Below are positions 1 to 12,271 of a stretch of DNA of 64,000 bases, piece by piece. A program made the translations under genes and the position numbers. The notes below the pieces were generated by a model that saw only the letters and a list, made by a program, of their open reading frames with translations, made no database searches and had not been told where the DNA came from. The stretch comes from Microvelia longipes (taxonomy: Eukaryota > Arthropoda > Insecta > Hemiptera > Veliidae), in contig JACMZG010001914.1 of NCBI GenBank assembly GCA_018340805.1, positions 46,672,013 to 46,736,012 on the forward strand, in the 5' to 3' direction. Every line of letters begins with the position of its first letter. Position 1 is the stretch's first letter.

Positions 1-473
1 GCCCCTTGCCTTCCTGTGGCCACTTTGCGGTCACATAGTTGATGTCTTATATTAGTTTGTCATATTACTAGTTTATATAAGTTGCATACATCCACAATAT
101 ATGTATGTTTCCATATAATATTGTATATTCCATATATATAATGTAAAAAATACGTAAGATAAATGTATTTTTTACATTATATTTTATATATGTCAATCGA
201 TAAAATCGATAAATGTTATTTATTTATATTTATATTTATTTATTTAATCGATAAAATAAAAACTAATGCTAATACTAAAATTTACAATTGTTACCATGTT
301 ACTATTACTATTATGATACTATTACTATTATGTTACTACACGCATGTAATATTTCTGCCCACTCAGTTTTAGGTTTTGTGATTTTTTGCTGTTTCATTAT
401 TGTAGGTTAATGATGTTATTTTTTTTAATCGTGTGTCATAGAAACGTCAAGGAACAATAATTTAGTTCATAAA

Positions 474-514
<41 letters not shown>

Positions 515-521
515 TATATGC

Positions 522-564
<43 letters not shown>

Positions 565-1630
565 TTATTTATATATTTATTTATAGATTTGATCAGCAAA
601 ACACCCCTCTTCCATAAGCCCAACCTCATAAGCTAATTATCCTTTTTAAATTCGCTATGTGACAATTGAGAATTTTGATGATAGTGACGCCTATAATATT
701 TCCTGAGAAAGAGCCGATGTAATATCAGAGTCTAGTATTAGACTTGACTTGCCATTTCTAGACTTAAAATAAATTTAAGTACTCCGTGGTTGTATACTAG
801 AGGTATACTTTGACTTATATTTTGGACTTAATAAAATGAGTTACTCCTCCATATTTATGAAGTAGTTATCTTATCATCCATCATACTTATATTTAACAAT
901 GTAGTCTAATATCATTATTCGTTAAAATCAATCAATAAATAAATCAACATATCCTATTTAACTTATCAATTTATTTTCGAAAGTGGAAATTATGTGTAAT
1001 TTAAATAAGGTCTCTTTAGAAATCAAGTCATATAAACTTTTATAAAAATCAAATCAATTTGTGTTTTTATTGCTATAATTTAATATGTAGGACACGTAGT
1101 ATATTTTATTTAAATAATATTTTTTACTTTAAATATCTTTGTACTAGATTCGATTTTTAATTTAATAAGTACTAAATAAATTATTTTTATTTTTAATACT
1201 TTACAAATTTTTAAATGAAATCCTTCTTCTAAGCAGCACAGTGATTTAATTAACGTGAAACTATTTTGTATTTTTAATTAATTATTAATTATTGTTTTTA
1301 ATTGTTTTTTTTTTAAAAAAAGGGTAATAAATATAATTTTTATACTGTAAACCTTTAATTGGTCACAAAAAAAATACCAAAGACATCAATTTCTTTTAGA
1401 TAAAATCTTTATTTGCGGTGGGGTGTCAAATTGAATGCAGTCCCCATAAATGAATATTAATTAGATTTATATTTTTTATACTTGTTCATAATAAATTTGT
1501 GTAAATTTAATTTAATGAATTTGTAAATAATTAATTATACATTTTAATGCTTTATTAATATTTTTCTTAGCTCCGTTAAATATGAAAATATGTCAATTTT
1601 ATTACTTTTTTTAGTAGGCTTTAATTTTAC
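1..1630. other. AT-rich intergenic DNA, no gene seen
   Basis: Very AT-rich sequence with short homopolymer runs and frequent stops in all frames. The only distinct structure is an (AT)n microsatellite at about 478-562, partly interrupted, with a short TTTA-type run after it. No coding signature, RNA gene or transposon terminus was recognised. Confidence 0.6.
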
Positions 1631-1649
1631 TTTTCATCGTTTATACCTT

Positions 1650-1788
1650 AGAAAAGTACGGTTTAGAATTATCCGTTTCGGGTGTTTTAAAGGTCTTCTA
1701 AGTGGTTTTTACAAAGTATGTGTGTGTATATATATATATATATGGAGCTCCATATATACGATATATATATATATATATTATATATATA

Positions 1789-1844
<56 letters not shown>

Positions 1845-2290
1845 TGTATATATATATATCGTAGCTCCCAGTGTAGTTATGCTAGAGAGCTGATTTTTAT
1901 AAAATTCAGTCTATGGACGTAGTTGTGCTTTTTTATCACTTCATTAACCCGCAATAATGACTCATCTATTTCCATTTAGTAAGTTATTTCGATTAGGTCA
2001 TTTTTTATTAAATGACTTGTGTACGTTTTTAAAAAAAATTAAAAATTCGGGAAATAATTAAATTAAGTTGAAATTCAACACGTCTAAACCTTTACGAAAT
2101 AACTAAGTACACCAAGTTTCGTTTAAATATGGCCAGTATATCCAGTATTTATATGCAGTATAATTTCAACTACTATTATACTCTTAGGACAAGCAAAGCG
2201 ATTCCGTAGTAGGGAGGATAAGCGTAGCTAATTCGATGTGATAAGGAAAAGTTCCGAGGTAGCCCGTACCAATTTTTTTAATAATAATTT
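1650..2290 (+). repeat. Dispersed 5S-linked element, copy 1 (5S module lost)
   Basis: A copy of a dispersed element also seen at 32.3-33.0 kb and 61.6-63.9 kb. Shared landmarks in order: a tract around 'cgtttcggg', a (TG)n/(TA)n stretch, 'gtagctcccagtgtag', 'attcagtctatgg', 'cgcaataatgactcatc', 'aagttgaaattcaacac', and the 3' signature 'aaaagttccgaggtagccc'. In this copy the short TG tract has become a long (TA)n microsatellite at about 1728-1862. The 5S rRNA-like segment present in other copies is missing or unrecognisable. Open frames running through the TA tract are low-complexity artefacts. Confidence 0.6.
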
Positions 2291-2459
2291 CATCGTTATG
2301 AGTTTTCCGTTGGTTTTGTGTTGCATGGAAGGATACTAAAGTTTATGTTCAGCACTAAGTAACGCTTAAACTACTAAATTTTTCTTTTCAATGTAGGAAC
2401 TATGTATAAAAGAAATTAATATGATAAAGTTTTTAAAAAAAACCAAAAAGAAAAATAAA

Positions 2460-2640
2460 TTGTGTCCGTTTAGAGGCATTCGGACTGGCTTCGCTCGCCC
2501 TCTAGTAGTGGAAATTAATCAATTAACAATGCTGTCCGTCTTCAGACATGTTTTGCTTGTTCTCAGACAGTACTATCGTCCGTTTTATTCCCAGTGGTCA
2601 CCCGTCTAATTACTGACCTCGCACGATGCTGTCTAACATT
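2460..2640 (-). repeat. Dispersed 5S-linked element, truncated copy 2
   Basis: Read on the minus strand, this segment contains a degraded 5S rRNA-like stretch (about 2590-2636: 'gttagacagcatcgtgcgag', then 'gtcagt', then 'gggtgaccactggga'). It is followed by the 'gagcgaagccagtccgaa' type sequence that also follows the 5S module in the 33-kb and 63-kb copies. The remaining body of the element is absent. Confidence 0.6.
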
Positions 2641-4830
2641 AATAATCTCTTAAAACTTGTCGATGTATTAGCCGTGAAAATGGATAGACTGCTAAATTGG
2701 TGTAAGGTTTAAAATAGTATCAGTGATTACTTTATTTTCTTAGTGTTAAAGAAGAGAAAACGATTATATAATACCATCACAGTAAAAAAAAACTTACTTA
2801 AGCGTTTAATTTGCGTTTTTTTCACTTTAAGATGCTTCCAATTTTTAGCACCTTTATTAAATTAAAAAAACTAAAAAAAATATTCAAGTAAAAGGGAAAA
2901 TAATTAGAAAACTAGCGTTTCAAATATCAAAGCCTTTTTTCCCGTTCAAATTCTTTTTAATATTTATCTAACAAAATTTATTTTATTTTTTATATTTTGA
3001 ATTATTTATTATACGAAAATAACTTGTATTTTATTTGTATACCGTAGCTTATTATAGTTGATTTTGATTCGTGTGTCCCTCGACTTAATATTTATGATAT
3101 TATAAACTGACATATATACTTAAATAAAATTACTACGAAAATGCCATGGAATAAGAAAATCATTAGAAACTGGTTAAATCTTTCAAATTCCATCTTGTTA
3201 TTTTTTCAAACTTTTTTCGTTGTAAAAATCCCATTTAAAAAAAACGCTAATTCATTTTTAAAATGATACCTTTTGTTCTTTTTTTAAGATATTTCCTACG
3301 ATTTTAATTTTTTTGCAGCTTGTTTAGTTTTAATTTTTCACGACTTCGAGTTGTTTTCTTAGCAATACAAAATTATTTCCAGTTTTTCTTCTGACGTTTT
3401 CGAATTATTTAGTTCCAGTTAGCAATTTTTATTAAAAACTTTATTTGTATGAGTTATTGTTTTACTTTTGTCTTTTATAAGTATTATCAGGTTTAAGTTT
3501 ACTAAGTTCATTATTAGTTTGCATATTTTTAGTATTTATTATTATTATTACTTATCGTTAACAAGACTTAAGCTTTCAGGTTTTACTTCTTACCATGAAG
3601 TTCCAAAAATTAGTTTTTAAGTTTCAAACATTGAACCAAGCAATCCAAGCTCTATTTCCTACAATAGACTTTCTATAAAAACAAAAATTAATCTTTGTCT
3701 AAATTTAACATAATTTCCCCTTGTCAAAAATTTAAATAATTAATTAAGAATAAAATAGATATCTTTATTGTCTTTTCGAAGAATATAATTTATTTTTAAG
3801 TATTCCTTTGAACTATGAGTCTAGGATCTCATGTTATAATCACAACTAAATTAACACTATCTATCCATTAATGATACAAGTATAACAATAGGTGAAAAAT
3901 TTACGAAAGTAAAATTAGGAACAAAAAAAACATTTTTCCTTTTTAGAAAGTATATTTTTTTAATATAAAAATTAATAAAAATTTAAAACAATAAATAATA
4001 TTTGTCGCACTTTCTCCTTATTGAAATTTTGTCAATAGTGTTATAAATCGCTTTTGTATTTGACACTGTTCAATTTTTACAAAAACCTACACCAGGATGC
4101 TTGTTTTTATTATTAAACTCTGGAACAAAAATGAAAATGACTCTCACTCTGTCGAGACGCTATTGTTTTAATTTTTGTTATGAATTAGCTACCTTAGGCT
4201 ATAATTTGTTACCATTTTGTTCCAAACAATACAAATTTATTGTTTGGCTTATTTTAAAAAAACAATATTTTATTTAATTATATTAAAAATTATCTATTTG
4301 TTGATAATAATTAAGTATAAAAAAGTTTTTTTTAATTAGATTTCATTTTACTTGAGTGCTTTAATTGTGTTAATTTTTTAATTCGAAGAATTGTTCAGTA
4401 TTGGTTGAGGAAACCGTCGGTCCAAACAAGGAAGTATGATAAATAAGGAAGTACTCTTGTTGGTGCTTTGGTGTTCCATTTTCTAATATGAAACATTGCA
4501 AGCTTGACAGAAATCTTTTTTGGGACGTTGTTCTTTCTTAATTGTCTTTCTAGTTTTTTAGACACTGATTGTGTCAGCAAAATATTTGTAGCTTCTAGCT
4601 TCTTTAAAATTTTAAAAATATTAAATACGTGATTTAGACTTTTGCTGAGTGATCGGCTTTTGCTGATTGGTTGGGGTCCACATAACGGTTACGAAACTTT
4701 AAACATAGGTTAAAAGAAACTAAAATGTTTGTACTTTATTTAAAACTAGCTGTGTGTAAAACCTAGCAGCGTTCTCTTAATTTTTCTTAGTTTTTGGTCA
4801 GTCTCAAATGACCCAAAATGGTTACAGTAG
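2641..4830. other. AT-rich intergenic DNA, no gene seen
   Basis: Poly-A/T-rich sequence without a recognised gene or repeat. A 61-codon open frame at 4395-4580 (minus) has no recognisable domain and no supporting signals, so it is treated as chance. Confidence 0.5.
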
Positions 4831-5625
4831 TGGATAAATTAAGTAATACAGTAATATATAATGTTGTTAAAGTGTAAGGGATAATAAAGTGATGGATATA
4901 TTGAGAGATAGTAATGAATAATGTCTTAGGTAATGTATTGGATAAAGTAATGAATGAAGAAGTGGAGAAAGTAATGGATAAAATAAGGAATAGTAATAGA
5001 TAGAGCAATAGATCTAGTAGGGGATAGCAATGAAAAATATGTTATGATATGATAAATTATTATGATAGCAATAAAGTAATGATGTAACTTAAAGTAAAAA
5101 AGTAAAACAAAGTAATGGATAAAGTAATGAATTGTAAAGGATAATGTCATGTGTTACGTAGTGGATAACGTTACGGATAAAGTATTTTATAAAGTATTGG
5201 ATAAAGTAATGAATGAAGTGAGGAATAAAGTGATGGATAAAGTAGTGGATTAATTAATGAATGAAGTAATGGATAAAGCAATGAATGAAGTGAGGTATAA
5301 CATCATGAATGAAGTAATGGATAAAGTAGTGGAAAAATTAATTAATGAAGTGAGGGATAAAGCCATGAATAAAGTAATGAATGAAGTGAGGGATGAAGTA
5401 ATGTATAAAATAATTGATAAAGTAATGAATTAAGTAATGTATAAAATAATGGATGAAGTAATGAATGAAGTGAGTGAGGAATGAAGTAATGTTTAAAATA
5501 ATGGATAAAGTAATGAATGAAGTGAGGAATGAAGTAATATTTAAAATAATGGATAAAGTAATGAATTAAGTAGTGGATAAAATAATGAATAAAGTGAGGG
5601 ATAAAGTACTGAATAGATTAATGGA
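4830..5625. repeat. Degenerate short-period tandem repeat (AAAGTAATGGAT-like)
   Basis: About 800 bp built from degenerate repeats of 12-15 bp. Recurrent words are 'aaagtaatggat', 'gaagtaatgaat' and 'gaagtgaggaat'. The two open minus-strand frames crossing it (4787-5150) translate to hydrophobic low-complexity peptides and are artefacts of the repeat. Confidence 0.75.
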
Positions 5626-6029
5626 TTTTCTACAGAAGATTGAAGTTAAAGTTGCGAAGAAGTAATTGCCTGAGGCGTTAAAAAAACCTGCGGTATCCCA
5701 AACGAACCAGATTTTCTAGACTTTATCCGACACATATTACGTCACTTTCCTGAGAAAAATCGCCTTTTAAATCTTCTTAGAAGTAAACTCAAAATCATGC
5801 AGATCAAAAATTATGATTTCGGTTTTGAACAACTTTTATGCCAGCACACTTTTCTCTTGAAGTATGCACCTAATTTGTAAACCAACTTGGACTTAAGTAT
5901 TCAAAAGAGCACGCAAGCATAGAAATGACAGATATCGTGTTTCTTTTCTTTCATTTTATAATTTCTTCTACAGATCATACCTGCATTAATGTATTTTACA
6001 TTTTTAAAATTTGTTTACCATTAGATCAG

Positions 6030-6525
6030 CTAAGAAGTTAACAAATAGAGAAACACGTGAAGTAACATAAACTAAAAAAAGCGTTTAGGTAACAAATGGA
6101 GGAACACATAAATAACTAAAACTTAAAAAGGTAACAAATGTAGAATCACATAAATAAGTAAAACTTAAGAAGTACTTAAGTAACAAATAGAGGAACAAAT
6201 GCAGAAATAAAAACTAAAGAAGTACATAGTAACATGTAGAGTAACACTTAAGTAACTAAAATGTATGAGGTACTTAAGTAACAAATAGAGGAACGCATAA
6301 GTAGTGTTAGTTAACTATAAGTGTTAGTGTTACTTAACTAAAACTTAAATAACAAATAGAGGAACACATACTGTAACAAAAACTTATGAACAACTTAAGC
6401 AAGAAATAACGGAGCAAACAAAAATTAAAGAAGCATTTATTAACATGTACAGGAATCTCTTTTATAACAAAAACATAATCAGTAATTAAATAACAAATAG
6501 AGGAACACAAAGTAATAAAATGTCA
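6030..6525. repeat. Degenerate tandem repeat (AACAAATAGAGGAACACATA-like)
   Basis: About ten degenerate copies of a roughly 40-bp unit with recurring words 'aacaaatagaggaacaca', 'aagtaactaaaactta' and 'agtacttaagtaac'. Copies differ by indels and substitutions, which suggests an old array. Confidence 0.7.
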
Positions 6526-6986
6526 TGTTGCAAATAGATTTTACATATTTTGCTTCAAACCTGTATATTTTGAGAATTTAAGATTTAAAGTTTGATAAAT
6601 ATAGTTAAACTAGTCACGTGTTTAATCCACGTTTCAGTTTTCAGTGTAAATAATTTTGACTTAAATACAAATTACACTCGTATTTAAATATGAATAACTA
6701 ATCCTAACACTATTGCAGTGAGCTGAATGGTTAATTTCAATGACAATAAGGAATAAATTGAATAAAGGTCAGAAATAACTAAAATAAAACATGTTCTAAT
6801 GTATGATGTCATTTTGCTAACTTTAACTCTGTGCCTTAGAGAGCTACTATACTTTGCTAAAATACAGAACTCTAGAGTCTATTAAATAAAAGCAAAAAGA
6901 ATCAGATAAACAAGTAGAGAAGAGACAATATTTTTTTTTTAAAAAACTTTTACAGGTTTTAAAACTTGTAAAACTCCAAAATATTT

Positions 6987-7489
6987 AGTACGTTCACACA
7001 CACTCTAGATCCGCGGATCGTATAGAATACGTATACAATACGGTCAACTAACTTCACGGTTCTTTCAGCGTATTTGTTTAGTTGATCGAGTGATAACTGA
7101 TCCCGCCAAAACATGGCGTCTTGTATAGTGAACCTTCACTTTTGGTTATAAGGAAGTTTAAAACAAAAAATATATTCAATTAAATTGTGATTTCTTTGCG
7201 TAATAATAAAGTTACACTAAAAAAAAATAATATTCCAAAAGTTATTTGATCATAAACGGTTACTGAAGTGAAATAAAAGTTCGACGAGAAGGTTATCCGT
7301 TAAATACGATCGTCTCTTAAGGTACACACACAAAAAGACAGCGTATCGGGGGATCCATTTAGATTCCATCTCCCTAGTTCTAGCGTATGCGATCGGATCC
7401 CCTCCGCATGGTTCATACAGCTTAAATTACCGTATTGAGAGATCGTACTCTATACGATACGCGGATCTAAAGTGTGTGTGAACGTACTA
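6987..7489. mobile_element. Non-autonomous DNA transposon with about 45-bp terminal inverted repeats
   Basis: The left end (from about 6987) reads 'agtacgttcacacacact', then 'ctagatccgcggatcgta'. The right end (to about 7489) is its inverted match: 'cgatacgcggatctaaag', then 'tgtgtgtgaacgtact'. Inverted identity extends about 45 bp with a few mismatches. The element is flanked by TA on both sides (or lies in TTA...TAA). It is about 500 bp with no coding capacity, so a MITE. The short flank and the GTTCACACACAC-type end are compatible with PIF/Harbinger or Tc1/mariner-like elements; assignment is tentative. Confidence 0.7.
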
Positions 7490-7634
7490 ATTGGTTTCGA
7501 ATCCATAGTGGGGTTTCTTTTCATAACCGTAAATTCTGAAATTCTGTAAATGTTTTTTTTTATTTTTTTACATTTCTGGTTTGGTAAATAAAGGTTCTAT
7601 ACTTGATAATATTAAAGTACAAATACAAAGTTGG

Positions 7635-7735
7635 GTACGGGGTACCACGATCAATATATCACTGACCACGCTCAATGCTGCTTAATTTGTGTGATCCCAA
7701 CAAATATCATGGATATACTTGTCCTATTAAAACTA
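7635..7735 (-). repeat. 5S-linked element fragment, copy 3
   Basis: On the minus strand: 'attaagcagcattgagcg', 'tggtcagtgatatattgat', then 'ggtaccccgtaccc'. The first part matches the 5S rRNA segment around 'AAGCAGC...GTGGTCAGT'. The last part is the conserved end signature of the dispersed element seen elsewhere in the window. Confidence 0.65.
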
Positions 7736-7786
7736 AACTTATTTAATAAAAGAGAAAGAAGTCTCTCCACAAAAATATATTCTTAA

Positions 7787-7830
7787 TAGCAAAGCGCTTT
7801 CAACCTAACAAGAGGTCATCATCAGTGCTA
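7787..7830 (-). ncRNA. Hammerhead-ribozyme-like motif (locus 1, left arm)
   Basis: Minus-strand order: TAGCA (stem I 5' strand), CTGATGA, T, GACCT-loop-AGGTT (stem II), GAAA, GCGC (self-complementary stem III), TT, TGCTA (stem I 3' strand). TAGCA and TGCTA pair perfectly over 5 bp. Stem II has 5 pairs including one G-U. The predicted cleavage site follows TT. Features against: an extra U after CTGATGA, a G-U pair next to GAAA, and a stem III so short that it would act best as a dimer. Known dimeric hammerheads of Penelope-like elements and retrozymes have short palindromic stem III. Activity is inferred. Confidence 0.45.
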
Positions 7831-7952
7831 GCCGTTGAATAAAGAAGAGAGTGATAGATGAGTCTTATAGATCAGATATCAAAGATAGACGAGTCTATCT
7901 TTGATATCTGATCTATAAGACTCATCTATCACTCTCTTCTTTATTCAACGGC

Positions 7953-7996
7953 TAGCACTAATGATGACCTCTTGTTAGGTTGAAAGCGCTTTGCTA
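7953..7996 (+). ncRNA. Decayed hammerhead-like motif (locus 1, right arm)
   Basis: This is the mirror copy of the minus-strand motif at 7787-7830, on the plus strand. All stems are retained, but the core reads CTAATGA instead of CTGATGA. The changed base corresponds to the conserved G5 of hammerheads, so this copy should be inactive. Confidence 0.35.
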
Positions 7997-8040
7997 TTAA
8001 GAATATATTTTTGTGGAGAGACTTCTTTCTCTTTTATTAA

Positions 8041-9890
8041 GATGAACTCCATTAACGCTCACCTTAGTTCTTCACTAAACTTATTTATTTCGTAATGGTT
8101 CAAACTTGGACTAAATTTCACCTCATTTGGATTGTTTTCCGATTTAGACTACGAAGCCTAGTCTAAATTCTATGAGGTATTCCGAAGTCATCAGATTCAA
8201 GAAATAAATTTCAATTTAATTCATACATTCACTAAAATATTTGTTTCTGTAAGAAAATTATTAATTTACTTTTATAAAAAAAAATTAAAAATAAATCTTG
8301 GGCCAATGTCCGGTTTCACGGTCCTAGTAATTTTAGTTAAGTTTAAACATCATAATTTTTAACATTCCGTTTTTACATATTGTATGCAAATTTTTCCCAT
8401 TAGAATGGTTCGTGTCATTCAAAGAATATTAAACCCAGACGAAAAAAAGAGATGCTGGATTCGAATGAAAAATACAGCTAATATGAATAAAATAAATAAT
8501 TAAAAATTAGATGATACAAAGACTGACGAAAACAATAAAGGAATTTTGATTAAGATCAGAAAGGTTAAAACTAAGAACTTCAAACCGCGTTATGTTCTAC
8601 CAAGTCCTTGTATTGATGTTAAAATTATATATATATATGTCAATTGATAAATTTAATTAGATAATTACAATGCCTACATAAACTATATTTCTGATCATGT
8701 TTTTTTAAATTTCCTGTGTAGTGTTTGTTTTTATATAATGTGTTAAATTTCAAACTCTGTAGTAGGTTAAAAAGTATTTCTTTGAACCTCTGTAACCGAT
8801 TACTAACTAAGTCATATGAAGCATTGAGATCGTGCAGTGAATTCGAACTTGGTGTGGATTTAATGCTAATTTTTTTTGCAAATTTAATTGTCAAGTCTTT
8901 TGATTTAGAACTTCATGATGTGGTTCGAAGAATAGCTCCAATGAGCTTTTATTATTTCAAGTTTTAATAATAGGGGGGGGGTTTCGTTGAATTTATTTGA
9001 TTATGTACAACATGGTACGATGTTCAAATAAATTTAAATATTTTTTTTTTAAAAAAAACTGAATACATCCAAATTTATCTATGTATATCAAAAACTCAAT
9101 CCATGTTTTTAATTTTTTTTGTTTCACATAAAACAGAATGAAATATAAAAATATCATGTTGACTCTTGTCAACATGATAATTTGTTTAATGGTCCCTTTG
9201 TTATTCATATCTGAAAATTAGTTTTAGTTCTTCTTGGGCATTTGGTTCATTTTTTTCATTTGATAGAAAATTTCATCTAACATAGATAGATCCTACGATT
9301 TCCAAATAAGAAAACATTAATAATAAAAGTAGAAGAAATAAATCAATACAATTTTATGATTAAAAAATTTGGATAAGTTCCAAGGTCAAATAAAATTTGA
9401 TTATATCCAAATTTTTATTTTGATGAAAAACTGGTTTCCTTCCATAAAAAAGCCAGAAAAACCGGACCGGGTGTTTTTCCGTGATATTTTTAGAATTCAA
9501 GGCTTTATTATAAAATATTGTTTTTTAAAAAGTTATAAATTATTATTATTTTTTCTTTTTTTAATAAATATCTGTCTTTCGGTCCTTTATGATTTGTATT
9601 CTGGTCTCTAAGATACGAAGACCTTTTATTTTTGAACCATTGCAGCAAGAGGTATGACGAGGATTAAGTAGTGGCGATGTAGTGATAGTGATAGCTGGTC
9701 GGTGAAAAGTACCCAAAAGGTGTGATCTACGTTAACAAATGCTATCATATATTCAGCACCATCGAGTACTTTGTTTGACATTATTGACTGGCTTATGTTC
9801 AAAGCTTTTGCCACCTTTGTCTGTAACAAAAATTAAGCCTCTAGCTTCTTATAAGAAAGTTATACCAGCTCCATCTGGCAAGTTTGGTAA
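8041..9890. other. AT-rich intergenic DNA, no gene seen
   Basis: No recognised gene or repeat family. Short open frames on both strands (8640-8967, 8993-9208, 9369-9611, 9626-9829) show no domain and no codon bias unlike their surroundings. There is a run of G at about 8972-8980. Confidence 0.5.
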
Positions 9891-9894
9891 AGCT

Positions 9895-10065
9895 TCCTCT
9901 TGTAGATAACGCCTCAAGTACTATAGCTTCTCTAGTAGCTTACGCCTCAAGTACTATAGCTTCCTCTAGTAGCTAACGCCACCAGCGCTTCCTCTAGTAC
10001 TAACGCCACCAGTACTATAGCGTCTATAGCTAGTAGCTAACGCCACCAGTACTATAGCTTCCACC
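9895..10065. repeat. Short tandem repeat (TAGTAGCTAACGCCACCAGTAC-like)
   Basis: About five to six degenerate copies of a roughly 30-35-bp unit with recurring words 'agctaacgccaccagtact' and 'atagcttcctctagta'. It is richer in GC than its surroundings. Confidence 0.7.
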
Positions 10066-10674
10066 AGAAATATGTTTGTTCGTTAAAGGTTAAAATGTTT
10101 TATTATTTTCCTTTCTCCATGTGAATGTATTAATTAATCTAATTGTTGTAATTAGTTTGCCATTAGTAAAAACAATTAGCTCTTAAAATTACTTCTCAAT
10201 ATAAAGAAATATTGTAAACATATTTTCTACTTAAACAAATCATTAGCGCAAAATACTTCCCTTCTTTAATATTTATTACAAGTAAATTATTTACTCCTAA
10301 TTGAGTTCTCCTCTCTACACTAGGGTCAACATTATAATGAATCGTGACACCTCAGATTTGAGCCCCCTCCCTTTCTTCCCATGCTTTATGAATCTATATG
10401 AGCTTTACTGAGGCAAAACATTATAAAGCGTCATAAAAGCTGTCAATACGGTATTAATCCTGCATATCTTATTTCTTAAAAATCGTAAAAAAACAGTCTG
10501 CTTCCCGAATTGTATATTTAATCATATCGAGTTCTGTGCTAGACACTGATGTGGTTAAGACTTATTGGGCTTAGAACACTTTTATGTATTAATATTCTTT
10601 TAATTATTTGTGTTGTTCCTGATTGTATCACTTTGTAAGTGAACAGTTTGTCCATCAATTTCATGAATAAATAA

Positions 10675-10900
10675 ATGTAGTTGACACAGTATAATTGTGT
10701 GAGAGACACCAAGGAAATGTAACAAGCAAAATGCAATACTACATGGGAAATAAAAGTAGTTGACACAGTATAATTGTACGAAAGACACAAAGGAAATGTA
10801 ACAAGCAAAATGCAATGCATGGGACACAGTATAATTGTACGAAACACCAAGGAAATGTAACAAGCAAAATGCAATGCTACATGGGAAATAAATGTAGCAC
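10675..10900. repeat. Three-copy tandem repeat (60-80 bp)
   Basis: Three copies of a segment containing 'gacacagtataattgt' (starts near 10683, 10762 and 10825), 'aaggaaatgtaacaagcaaa' and 'atgggaaataaa'. The third copy is shortened at its start. The overlapping minus-strand frames (10539-10874) are repeat artefacts. Confidence 0.75.
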
Positions 10901-11729
10901 TAAAAATAATTTTTAGGAAAGCATATATTTTTCCGGAAATTTATAGAATTTTTTGATTCTTTAAGGTGGCTGTCATTTTGCCATGTTGGAATGTGCCAAT
11001 AATCTAATGATTTCTTCATTTCATAGAAATAGATTCTTGTACCTGTGTTTATAATCGTAATCAGAATTTCAAAAACCAGGAGACTAAGCGGGATCGATTC
11101 CAGCCCTTTTACTTTACCGACTTTCGTCATTCGATAAATACGGCCAATTATTTAATACGTCACATATTAAATGCCCCAAAAAGCTTTATATAAAAGCTTT
11201 ACTACATTGGTTGGAATAATTTAATTGGAACTTTTATTTATTTCAATACTTTCCTATAAATATTTTTTAATTATTTACCCTACTACGTGTGAATATTATT
11301 TATAATAATTATTATTGAAACTTGTTGTTTAGGATTTCTAGTGGATCAATTAAAATATTAGACTTTACTCGTTAAAATATTGTTTATCAATGCAAATCCG
11401 ATGTGCAGTTTAATGATAACAAATAAATTGCTTTAAAATGTCAATTTCAGTCTTGTTTTTGACGCGATGGAGTTTTACTATGTTTTATTTGTTTGTTAAT
11501 TATTAGTTATTATTTCTTTATATAATTCTTCGATAATATGATGAGAGTGGTAAATGAGGTGATTAAAAAGTGAAATTTATGTTATTGTTGACAATTTGGT
11601 GATAAAAATGAAAAGGATCGTGAAAACAGGAAGATTGGTTCGGAGTTCGTCAGTCGGTGTATGTATTTTATTGCTTTTGTCTTTTGCTACCTTATGGCTT
11701 GTATTTAAGGATGAGTGTACTGTGATTAG

Positions 11730-12271
11730 GGTACTTTTATAGAAAAGGACCCCCTCTAATCATACCTTAAATTCTACCGTAACAAACTTAGATTTGAGAA
11801 TTTAAGTTAAAATACCTTTTTATTGCTTCCTTTAACAATAATTAGAGGAAAATTCACTCAAAACTCACTAGAAATTATATAAAATTGACAAAATGTGTAC
11901 ATCGTATTTTATGGACAAACATACGGGCAGCATGGGATGAGTTATTTGACAAAGGAATATTAAATTATCGTTATTTTCCTTGCTAAATCACATATTTAAC
12001 AAAGGAATATATATGCCTGTGTGTTTGTGGTTGATATACGATGCACATATTGCGTTACTTCTGTTTAATTTTTAGTGTGTTTTAAGTAATTAGTATTGTC
12101 CCCACCCAAAACCCCTATTCCACATTCTGTCCCGTTATAGGGATTGAATATCTTTAGTTTTTCATGTTTAATTCAATTTTGATTGGGGGTCCCTTTTCTA
12201 TAATGTCGCCCCATGGGACCTTTTATAGAATAAGGACCACCAAAAGGAGGTCTCTTTTCTATTAAAGTGCC
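11730..12271. mobile_element. hAT-type MITE with exact 8-bp target-site duplication
   Basis: A 542-bp element flanked by identical octamers GTGATTAG at 11722-11729 and 12272-12279. Terminal inverted repeats: the left end starts 'ggtacttttatagaaaagga' and the right end inverted starts 'ggcactttaatagaaaagag'. An 8-bp duplication is the hallmark of hAT-superfamily insertion. Inside, near 12186-12230, lies a further pair of the same terminal motif in inverted arrangement ('cccttttctata' and 'ttttatagaataagg'), suggesting a nested copy or subterminal repeats. There is no transposase frame, so it is non-autonomous. Confidence 0.85.

Larger units (their letters stand above)
7743..8040. mobile_element. 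298-bp nearly perfect palindrome (foldback element)
   Basis: Two arms of about 148 bp (7743-7890 and 7893-8040) are reverse complements around a 2-bp spacer. The only clear internal mismatch is the 'CTGATGA' core of the left arm (read on minus), which is 'CTAATGA' in the right arm. Part of the same sequence recurs at 26.79-27.0 kb, so this is a family and not a local accident. Both arms contain a hammerhead-like core, annotated separately. Such near-identity of arms suggests recent formation or gene conversion. Confidence 0.85.

Noticed and set aside
1590..1893. Tyrosine/isoleucine-repeat frames
   Set aside because: They are translations of an (AT)n microsatellite.
10900..11130. 76-codon minus-strand frame
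   Set aside because: No recognisable domain, no homology known to me and no splice or start context; such lengths occur by chance.
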